Assembly: GCF_905147365.1 (NCBI RefSeq) | Contig: NC_056408.1 | Coordinates: 1,302,001 to 1,366,000 of the forward strand | DNA: 64,000 nucleotides | Reading direction: 5' to 3' | Origin: Aricia agestis | Lineage: Eukaryota > Arthropoda > Insecta > Lepidoptera > Lycaenidae | Shown: positions 56,510-64,000 of the stretch, one piece after another | How the letters are laid out: the number at the start of each line of letters is the position of its first letter | Position numbering within the stretch: position 1 is the first letter of the stretch | Notes under the pieces: model-generated | What the model saw: the letters and a program-made list of their open reading frames with translations, nothing else | Databases searched by the model: none | What the model was told of the DNA's origin: nothing | Translations under genes and position numbers: made by a program

Positions 56510-56897
56510 TTTTATCTATACATCTATATACTCTATATACATATAAATAAAATTGGAGTGTCTGTTTGTAATATTGAAAGAACCGTTTTGTACTAAATGC
56601 ATATGAATGTATATAGGACACAGACACCAAAACAACATTTGTTACAATTTTTGTCTGTATGTCTGTCTGTCTGTTTGTTCCGGATAATCTCTGAAATGGC
56701 AGGAGTAATTTTGACGGGACTTTTTTAGGCACATAGCTCATGTAGTAAGGAATTATTTAGTCTACTTTTTAACCGACTTCCGAAAAGGTGAAGGATATAT
56801 TCACTTTTCTTATAAGAAAAGGGGATTTTTTTCTCTTTTTTTTTATCTTTGTTATCACATTTTGCTGACGCGGACGAAGTCGCGGGTAACAGCTAGT
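56510..56897 (-). repeat. RTE-like 3'-end repeat, minus-strand copy
   Basis: In sense (minus) order it starts ctagctgttacccgcgactt and passes through an 'aaccgacttccgaaaagg'-type block (complement at 56770-56787) and a GACAGACAGACAT-type microsatellite. It ends near 'aataaaattggagtgtctgt' (plus strand). Related to family D by its opening. Confidence 0.6.
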
Positions 56898-56930
56898 ATT
56901 TAGTAAAAAGCTAGTGTTTTTGGATATACT

Positions 56931-57203
56931 TTTTTTTAAATGTAATAAGGGGGCAAACGAGCAAGCGGGTCATCTGATGGAAAGCAACTTCCGTTGCCCA
57001 TAGACACTCACAGCATCAGAAGAGCTGCAGGTGCGTTGCCGGCCTTTTATAAGGGAATAGGGTAATAGGGTAGGGTAGGGAAGGGAAAAGGGTAGGGGAT
57101 TGGGCCTACGGTAAACTCACTCACAACACAGCACAAGCTCTGTTTCACGCCAGTTCTCCGGTCGAGCCGGCCCATTCGTGCCGAAGCATGGCTCTCTCAC
57201 GTT
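56931..57203 (-). repeat. SINE-like retroposon family A, copy 4
   Basis: Full-span minus-strand copy from oligo-T to the inverted head 'catggctctctcacg'. The central palindrome is partly lost (a deletion removes the 'gttttctgtgagaacgtgg' block). Confidence 0.88.
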
Positions 57204-57464
57204 ACATATACTATGCATATTATATCATGTTATATTATTATGCCTTTCTTTGCTACTAAGCGATTGCACACATGAATGGATGAAGTCGGTAACTAACATT
57301 TTAGAGAAATCACTTATTTTTTTCCTTATTATTTGAAAAAAAAAAACACCTTGCAATTTATAATTGTAAAGCTATAAAAAGAATTCATAGTTTATGATTT
57401 CAAATCATTTTCCCGGTCCTAAAGCCTCCATTTATGCAAAAAGACAGTTTTGAAATTGTTAGTT

Positions 57465-57745
57465 GACTACCTCTGTGGCTTCGTTGGTGGGCTGTTGGCA
57501 GCTCAAGCTGGTGCTCGCGGGTTCAAATCCCGCCGATGGAACAAAAAGTTTTCAAAGTTCCTAGGTCATGGATGTGTATATAATATGTGTATTATATATT
57601 AAAAATCTTAAATATAATATGTATAGTATAAAAGTATTAAATATATTTCCGTTGTCTGGTACCCGTAACACAAGTCCTTCAGGTACTTAGCACGGGGCCA
57701 GACTAACGTGGCATGAAGCGTCTATAGATATTATTATTATTATTA
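57465..57745 (+). repeat. SINE family G, uninterrupted copy
   Basis: Head with A-box-like TGGCTTCGTTGG and B box GGTTCAAATCC, body and 3' part present without a break, then an ATT tail. It provides the empty-site reference for the split copies at 27616 and 54299. Confidence 0.9.
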
Positions 57746-57785
57746 GTTACCCACTTCATTCACCCATGTCTTTAATTGTAATATT

Positions 57786-57990
57786 ACATATCTTATATAT
57801 AAAATTCTCGTGTCACAATGTTTGTTCCCGTACTCCTCCGAAACGGCTTAACCGATTCTCATGAAATCTCAAATATTACTCAATATGCTCACAAAGCATA
57901 TTGAGTAGGTCTGAGAATCGGCCAACATCTATTTTTCATACCAAAAATTATTTATATGGCAAAACAACGTTTGCCAGGACAGCTAGTAAT
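57786..57990 (+). repeat. 'ttctcgtgtcacaatg' interspersed repeat
   Basis: Starts 'tataaaattctcgtgtcaca', contains 'ggcttaaccgattctcatga' and ends in 'ccaggacagctagtaat', as in a family I know from many Lepidoptera. An inner palindrome of actcaatatgct/agcatattgagt lies at about 57875-57908. A scrap of the same opening occurs inverted at 59669-59692. Confidence 0.6.
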
Positions 57991-58309
57991 ATTATATCTT
58001 TCTTTATTATTTTTTTCAACAAAAAAAATTTAAGACCAGAAAAGAAGTCAGAACAGCTCGCAGCTACCACAAAGGAGCTGCAGTATGCACTTTATTATAC
58101 GTAAATAGAATTTAAAATGCACTGGACGTGATTTTATGATTTATGTTGGCGGCAAAATGACGGGCGTCATGAGAGGAATTAATGGTATGTAGTGTGCCGG
58201 ATCAGACTCCTGAGACTGAGCCGCCATACTGAGATGCATAGAGTACCTAGTGATAGAGATTAGTAGTTTTAAAGATGAGTAAAGAACATACATATTAATA
58301 ATATATCAT
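57991..58309. other. Unassigned sequence
   Basis: Nothing recognised. Confidence 0.35.
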
Positions 58310-58562
58310 AATATCATCTATGAATGCTTCACACCACGTCAGTCTGGCCCCGTGGTAAGTACCTGAAGGACTTGTGTTACGGGACCAGACAACGGAAATA
58401 TATTTAATATTTTTATATTTATACTACACATACGATACACATATTTAATACACATCATCCAGGAACTTTGGAAACTTTTCGTTCCGTCGCGTCGGCGGGA
58501 TTCGAACCCGCGACTCCCGGCTTGGGCTATCAACTCGCCCCCAACTGAGCCACAGAGGTCAT
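58310..58562 (-). repeat. SINE family G, minus-strand full copy
   Basis: Inverted copy: tail 'gcttcacaccacgtcagtct' first, B box complement GGATTCGAACC, and head complement 'gagccacagaggtc' at the far end. Confidence 0.88.
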
Positions 58563-58759
58563 CAAAGATATTGTTAAAACATTTTAATTATTTATCGTTC
58601 AACACTAGTTACATTCAAATTAGTAACAAAATGAGTAAAAAATAATTTCCAAAATGTTCTTCTTACCATACAACTGTTCAAACATTTTTTAATGTACAAA
58701 TATTTTAAATTTTGACCCTGAATATGATCTCGAGGATTCAATAAAGGATATATTGTTTT

Positions 58760-58940
58760 ACTAGATGACGCCCGCAACTCCGTTGCGCCAAAATTAGTTT
58801 ATCGCGCGGGAACCGTACATTTTTTCGGGACAAAAAGTACTCTATGTCCTTTCCCGGGACTCAAAGTAACTCCATGCCAAATTTTAGCAAAATCGGTTCA
58901 GCGGTTTAGGCTCGAAGAGGTAACAGGCAGACAGACAGAC
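58760..58940 (+). repeat. Family C repeat, 5' part (split by SINE A)
   Basis: The best-preserved family C copy: 'acgcccgcaactccgttgcg', 'gcgcgggaaccgtacatttt', 'cctttcccgggactcaaagt', and the GACAGACAGAC microsatellite, where a family A copy interrupts it. Confidence 0.85.
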
Positions 58941-59220
58941 TTTTTTTTTATGAAATAAGGGGGCAAACGAGCAAACGGGTTACCTGATGGAAAGCAATTT
59001 CCATCACCCATGGATAGCATCAGAAGAGCTGCAAGTGCGTTGCCGGCCTTTTAAGAGGGAATAGGGTAGGGAAGGGAAAAGGGTAGGGGATTGGGCCTCC
59101 GGTAAACTCACTCACTCGGCGAAACACAGCGCAAGCGCTGTTTCACGCCGGTTTTCTGTGAGCCCGTGGTATTTCTCCGGTCGAGCCGGCCCATTCGTGC
59201 CGAAGCATGGCTCTCCCGCG
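58941..59220 (-). repeat. SINE-like retroposon family A, copy 5, inserted in family C
   Basis: Minus-strand copy from oligo-T (58941) to the inverted head ending ctctcccgcg. The purine block is shorter than in other copies. Its oligo-T starts exactly at the family C microsatellite. Confidence 0.9.
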
Positions 59221-59275
59221 TATATCGCATTTATAATATTAAGACAGACTATCGCATTTATAATATTATAGTTTG
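59221..59275 (+). repeat. Family C repeat, 3' part
   Basis: 'tcgcatttataatattaaga' and a second, near-identical 'ctatcgcatttataatatta', the usual family C ending, doubled here. Confidence 0.7.
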
Positions 59276-59357
59276 GATGTATGGATTCAGTAATTTAGGA
59301 CGTCGTCAAAGATGTAGGAGTTCAAGACACGTGTGCTACGAGTAGACTGACTGCAGC

Positions 59358-59430
59358 TGCTACGGCTCGGCGTAGCAAAGACGCTACGGCGTAGCAAAGA
59401 CGCTACGGCGTAGCAAAGACGCTACGGCGT
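59358..59430. repeat. 19-bp tandem repeat, GC-rich
   Basis: About three and a half units of gctacggcgtagcaaagac. Each unit contains the small palindrome gctacggcgtagc. It shares the word cgtagca with the satellite at 12 kb, though the period differs. Confidence 0.85.
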
Positions 59431-59508
59431 AGGCACCTCGTAGCAATGTATAGCAATTGCCTCTTCATTTTCATCAACGTTTTTGAAAACCTTATAATAA
59501 ATAGCTTA

Positions 59509-59650
59509 GCCCCAATTTCACCGACGTCTGTTAGTGTTAACAGCTTGTTAAAATGTAATGTCTTCTCTTTCATTCATATGAAAATCGAGACGTTGGTAAC
59601 GTGATACTAATTCCGGCGTTAACTTTAACAGTCGTTGGTGAAATTGGGGC
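59509..59650. mobile_element. MITE family N, copy 2
   Basis: A 142-bp element with inverted ends GCCCCAATTTCACC, flanked by TTA on both sides (59506-59508 and 59651-59653). Sister of 19509-19648. Confidence 0.8.
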
Positions 59651-59653
59651 TTA

Positions 59654-59978
59654 GCCTTTCAGTAGTGACACGAGAATTTTTATATACAAGATAACTAGTC
59701 AGTAGATAATATTTATTACTATCTCATCTCAAAAGTCAGCTAATAAACAATATTATGCATCCTCCAGCTGAATCGTAATATCTGTATACTCTGTGCAGGC
59801 TTGTCTGTATGCGCGGCACGTCGCGGCGAATTTACGCCCGATTCATTCTATATCGGATTATTAGCCGATCCCCGATACTCTTGTTGACCCTAAACGGCCG
59901 ATAGTCAGTAAGCTTAGTGGAGTGGAGAGATGGTGGAGTTCGAGAGCAAAATTTGTGGGATATGACACAGATTTTATA
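59654..59978. other. Unassigned sequence
   Basis: Only a 24-bp scrap of the 'ttctcgtgtcac' repeat (inverted, 59669-59692) is recognised. Confidence 0.35.
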
Positions 59979-60292
59979 CGTGGGAGAGCCATGCTTCGGC
60001 ACGAATGGGCCGGCTCGACCGGAGAAATACCACGTTCTCACAGAAAACCGACGTGAAACAGCGCTTGCGCTGTGTTTCGCCGAGTGAGTGTGTTTACCGG
60101 AGGCCCAATCCCCTACCCTATTCCCTTTCCTACCCTTCCCATCCCTACCCTCCCCTATTACCCTATTCCCTCTTCAAAGGCCGGCAACGCACCTGCAGCT
60201 CTTCTGATGCTGCGAGTGTCCATGGGCGACGGAAGTTGCTTTCCATCAGGTGACCCGTTTGCTCGTTTGCCCCCTTATTTCATAAAAAAAAA
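59979..60292 (+). repeat. SINE-like retroposon family A, copy 6 (full length)
   Basis: Plus-strand copy from cgtgggagagccatg through the palindrome and pyrimidine block to ccccttatttcat and an A-tail at 60283-60292. Confidence 0.9.
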
Positions 60293-61025
60293 GATATCGC
60301 AAGCAATATGCGGCTGCTTTACTGTCAAAATCTTCTACGAGTAATACATCCTGGCAACACTACATGTTATGGCATTTTCAAAATATCATTTTTTAATTTT
60401 GCTTCATTACTACGATATATTATTTAACACCCTTCCTACAATTTTAAAATAATACTCGTAGTTTAATAATATTGTTACAAACGAAAGCATTTCCTTATTA
60501 ACAAAGTAATAGTTAACGTTATGAGGTGTTTACAAGTTAATACGGAGTTAAAGTTGTGAAGTTACAGCGAACGAGTTAACGTGAATTTCTTGCAGCGAGT
60601 TAACATCAGCAAACTGCTAAATAAACTAAACTAGATGAGGATATTGTGAGGAAATGTTTTACTCAATTGCACAATTCTAAGTTGTAGGATATTATTATAT
60701 TCATTGCTACTTATACATCAATACTACTTATACTATGTTTTCAATTTTTACTGGCCTACGGTGAAGCTTAAAATAATTTAGCAGTACAATTTTGTATTTG
60801 TGGTTTGTGTATGTGTGTTTGATTTGTATTTATTGTATTGATAAATTGTTAAATGTATAAGTAGTGATTGTATAGATTACAAAGCTAAGTGCGTAATGCG
60901 TATATGAAATTCATACACTTTAACAGATCATTATTATATCTAACAGATTTTAGATATAACAAGCAATAACTTATAGTATTATTTTGGACTCCATAAATTA
61001 CCTCTAAACTCAACTCAAACTCATT
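60293..61025. other. Stretch without recognised features
   Basis: AT-rich; nothing recognised. Confidence 0.4.
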
Positions 61026-61150
61026 TTTTTTTATTCAGAAATCAGAATACATTTTTGCAAATATTTTCTGAAAGTCTACATGATGCCTTCCACTGGTTCT
61101 GGAACTTACCCGGTGAGAAGAACCGCCGTAAGAAACTCGCAGGGCGGCCA
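61026..61150. repeat. Repeat with 'gagaagaaccgccgtaagaa' block
   Basis: Contains 'ccactggttctggaacttac' and 'gagaagaaccgccgtaagaa' after an oligo-T start. I know this combination as a common lepidopteran interspersed repeat. The oligo-T suggests a minus-strand retroposon tail. Confidence 0.55.
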
Positions 61151-61473
61151 CTTTTTTACCAAAAAAGTGAGATAAAAAATTAAGTTATATAAACACTTAC
61201 TTATAACCAAAAATGTTTGAGATGAAAACTAAACGTTTCTTTGAAAAATTATTTCTACAAGTGTGAGCGCGAAGCTGTATGAAACGGGCGCGGCATGAAG
61301 AGTGTTTTTTTTAACGAGGTTGCAATTACATCGCGGGCCAAAATAAACGAATTCCACTACCGTGGCACCGCCCGCCCTCAGACAGATAACTTTTAATTAA
61401 ACACTAATGCCATACGAACAAATTAACAATCGGCGTAGGGTTGGGGTTTGGTTGTATCGATATCGAGTAAGTC
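61151..61473. other. Unassigned sequence
   Basis: Nothing recognised up to the 12-bp duplication at 61474. Confidence 0.35.
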
Positions 61474-61485
61474 ACGATACTGCAT

Positions 61486-61591
61486 AAAAACACAAATAAA
61501 ACACAATATTACTTGCACTTTTTTCACTGTATTCATTAATTACTACAACTTAAACACGACCGGATTCGATATAAATCATCATCAAGTGTCA
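61486..61591 (-). mobile_element. 106-bp solo ribozyme-bearing insertion
   Basis: Matches the outer 105 bp or so of the arms of the element at 45173-46275 (shared: aataaaacac, ttgcactttttcact with one indel, acacgaccgg, catcatca). It is flanked by perfect 12-bp direct repeats ACGATACTGCAT (61474-61485 and 61592-61603), a target duplication of the same length as for the large element. On the minus strand it begins at the 5' side of the hammerhead-type motif and ends at the arm's outer end plus a few T. No inverted partner and no tail. Confidence 0.8.
61554..61589 (-). ncRNA. Decayed hammerhead-type motif in the solo insertion
   Basis: Same 36-nt layout as at 46119-46154 (ACAC, core, CCGGUC, GUGU), but the first core base is changed (UUGAUGA instead of CUGAUGA) and GAAA reads GAAU. 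Both changes hit conserved positions, so this copy is probably inactive. Confidence 0.6.
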
Positions 61592-61604
61592 ACGATACTG
61601 CATG

Positions 61605-61937
61605 TTTTTTATGAAATAAGGGGGCAAACTAGCAAACGGGTCACCTGATGGAAAGCAACTTCCATCCCCATGGACACTCGCAGCATCAGAAGAGCTGCAA
61701 GTGCGTTTGTTATCTTTTAAGAGGGAATAGGATAATAGGGGAGGGTAGGGAAGGGAATAGGGGAGGGTAGGGAAGAAAATAGGAAAGGGTAGGGAAGGAA
61801 AAAGGGTAGGGGATTGGGCCTCCGGTAAACTCACTCACTCGGCGAAACACAGCGCTGTTTCACGCCGGTATTCTGTGAGCCTGTAGTATTTCTCCGGTCG
61901 AGCCGGCCTATTCATGCCGAAGCTTGGCTCTCCCACG
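61605..61937 (-). repeat. SINE-like retroposon family A, copy 7
   Basis: Minus-strand full-span copy. The purine block is expanded (several gggtagggaag-type units). It starts within 2 bp of the solo ribozyme insertion's right duplication. Confidence 0.9.
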
Positions 61938-62202
61938 TAAACAGCATGTTCTATAAGGTAGACTCTGGACTTGAGAGTTGAGAGAGTGTTATTTTACATA
62001 ATAATAATATTATAATTCGAAATCGAAAAATTACTATCTGTGGCGATAATGTTATGTATCTTACAGAATTCAGTTTGCAATCGGGTTCTTACAATTTGTA
62101 ATATACTTATTTGTACAAAAGTATTTAAGTACACATTAAATATTCATTTTCCATATTTTCTTTTGAAATCACTTGAAATGAAATATAAAATATATTTGCC
62201 CC
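61938..62202. other. Unassigned spacer
   Basis: Nothing recognised. Confidence 0.35.
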
Positions 62203-62508
62203 CTGCAAACGAACAAACGGGTCAACTGATGGAAAGCAACTTCCGTCGCCCATGGACACTCGCAGCATCAGAAGAGCTGCAGGTGCGTTGCCGGCCTTTT
62301 AAGAGGGAATAGGGTAATAGAGGAGGGAAGGGACAGGAAGGGAATAGGGGAGGGTAGGGAAGGGAATAGGGTAGGGGATTGGGCCTCCGGTAAACTCATT
62401 CACTCGGCGAAACACAGCGCAAGCGCTGTTTCACGCCGGTTTTCTGTGAGAACGTGGTATTTCTCCGGTCGAGCCGGTCCATTCGTGCCGAAGCATGGCT
62501 CTTCCACG
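62203..62508 (-). repeat. SINE-like retroposon family A, copy 8
   Basis: Minus-strand copy from gcaaacgaacaaacgggtca to the inverted head 'catggctcttccacg'. The oligo-T end is lost. Confidence 0.88.
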
Positions 62509-63105
62509 TTAAAGTTCACGTCACCCACGTTAAATTAGTTGAATACTCAAACTTCCGTAATTAGAAAAATTTAATGATTGCTTGTTTTTAATTTTATCAA
62601 ACCTAAAATCCACATCTGTTGTTGTCAAAGTGTTCATTCAATTAAAGTCTCTGAGTGTGGGTGAAAAAAGGGAATATTTAGTTGCTATATCGACATAGTT
62701 GTTGATGAGAACATCACCAGTACATATGCACAACTCGGTGAAGAAATTAATCTGGGAGCACGGCAGTGCTCCAGCCAAGCTTTTTAGCAAAGGCACGGCC
62801 GTAGCATGCTTTTCTCGAAGCGGTTCGCGGCTTTTTCACACCCCCTTTATCTTCGATGTTAACCAAGCTAGGGATTTAGAATTTCGGTGACTAGGAGAAA
62901 ATATTAAAACTAGCTTAACCTCCAAATTACATAACATTTCGATAAATAGTTTAATAGTTACGGATGATCAAAGTTAGGTACTACATTTTGTCACTCATTA
63001 ACTGACAGATCATCAAAATTCTAAGGTACTTCTAGCAGACTTAGAACCTTTAAATTTGGCAACAAGGTAGGTCGTTATCCACAATGAAAGGAAAAATTAT
63101 GAAAC
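62509..63105. other. Stretch without recognised features
   Basis: A 63-codon frame at 62699-62890 has no family or context. Nothing else recognised. Confidence 0.4.
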
Positions 63106-63530
63106 TGGCCAAGTTCGAGTCGGACTGGCGTACATAGGGTTCCGTACCATATATTTGTATGGGAGCCCCCCTTAAATCACAAGTTTATATACTTTTTATT
63201 ACTTATTATTCAAGTTGAAATACAATTAAGTATTTTCTGCAATTTTCAAAAACCTTTCTTTTACCATTATGGATATAGAGCAAAAAAGCGCAAAAAAACG
63301 TGTTTGTTGTATGAGACGCCCGATTAATCATTTATTTTATTTTAGTTGGACTATTAGCTTTTATAGCGACAACAAAAGTATATAATTTGTAAAAAATTAA
63401 AATATCTAGCTATTGCGGTTCTCGAGATCTAGCCTCGTGACACACGGACGGACGACAGACAGACAGCGAAGTCTAGACTCATTAAGAATAGGCTCCCGTT
63501 TTCATTCTTTGGGCAAGGAAACCTAAAAAC
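63106..63530 (+). repeat. 'ggccaagttcgagtcggact' interspersed repeat
   Basis: Opens aaactggccaagttcgagtc, contains 'gggttccgtaccatat', a GACGGACGACAGACAGACAG microsatellite near the end, and finishes 'gaaacctaaaaac'. It belongs to the same broad group as the repeat at 44954-46792, with a different middle. Confidence 0.7.
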
Positions 63531-64000
63531 TGTAAAGTATAATATAACTTTATTAAATAAAAGAAAAGTTTTTTATATTTGTGGCTTTGCAAGAACATTA
63601 AAAATGAGTTTCGACTTCATAATAATTATTTTACGTACAAAAGGATAAAACAAAGTTAAAATATAATTAATGAAATCAGATCTGCGAATTACGATGTACA
63701 CTCCATACTCGCTCGATAGAGGGTGTAGCACTCCCTTTATATCGCGGTATCGCTTGTTTGCGGAGTATAATTATTATGGTTTAAAAAAAACCGGGATAGG
63801 TCGTAATACTCAATCGAAAGTAACATCGGTGCACGAATAGTCGAATACCCTCCTAAAAGTTTAAAATGTTGTTGGGCTATCGTCATAGAATTTGTACTTT
63901 GTTATTATTATCCTACTGTTATTATACCTGTTATTATCAATTAATTTTACGACCTAGAATATATACCTAGAGATAGAGAATGGGTGCTAAGCTAAGTACA
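63531..64000. other. Stretch without recognised features
   Basis: AT-rich; nothing recognised up to the window end. Confidence 0.4.

Noticed and set aside
60005..60344. Plus-strand frames rich in proline (YPIPFPTLPIP)
   Set aside because: Translation of the pyrimidine block of family A. The same artefact occurs at 3314-3622, 31946-32167 and 61589-61834.

Overview
This window looks like a gene-poor, AT-rich piece of an insect nuclear genome, most likely a moth or butterfly. The reasons are the many short interspersed repeats of lepidopteran type (tRNA-headed SINEs, the palindromic 'caaacgggtcacctgatgg' retroposon, 'ccggccaagtgcgag' elements), the Penelope-like, RTE-like and Jockey/CR1-like retroelements, and the TA- and TTA-flanked MITEs. 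There is no operon-like packing, rRNA, CRISPR or phage content. The order is assigned from recognised repeat families, not from a host marker gene.

Only one open reading frame looks like a host gene: an intronless 219-residue secreted protein at 24902-25561 (+). It has a signal peptide, an acidic linker and a duplicated six-cysteine C-terminal module. Nearly everything else that can be recognised is mobile DNA or its debris, with long unannotatable AT-rich stretches between.

Layout. 1-24 kb: sparse repeats, several foldback MITEs (7.0, 7.5, 8.7, 19.5, 22.6, 24.3 kb), a 55-bp satellite made of five 11-mers (12.0-12.5 kb) and a 41-bp tandem array (15.1 kb). 24.8-26 kb: the host gene. 26-29 kb: SINEs and nested MITEs. 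29.5-32.1 kb: a Penelope-like element (reverse transcriptase on the minus strand, hammerhead-type ribozyme motif, GIY-YIG endonuclease broken by an internal deletion) inserted in a palindromic SINE. 34.8-35.5, 41.7-42.7, 43.1-44.9 and 48.8-51.5 kb: remnants of four different LINEs. 45.2-46.3 kb: a 1.1-kb non-autonomous element with about 305-bp inverted arms, each carrying a hammerhead-type ribozyme motif, flanked by a 12-bp target duplication. 52.7-56.1 kb: a pogo-like relic hit by a MITE, then a SINE split by a TA-flanked transposon that itself holds a hAT-type MITE. 57-64 kb: dense SINE copies and a second, 106-bp ribozyme-bearing insertion, again with a perfect 12-bp duplication.

The most interesting signal is this set of four hammerhead-type motifs in three insertions. 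It points to ribozyme-carrying, Penelope-related non-autonomous retroelements. The 1.1-kb element and its 106-bp relative share sequence with each other but not visibly with the Penelope-like copy at 30 kb, so their helper lies outside the window. The nested insertions also give a relative order of events for many families.
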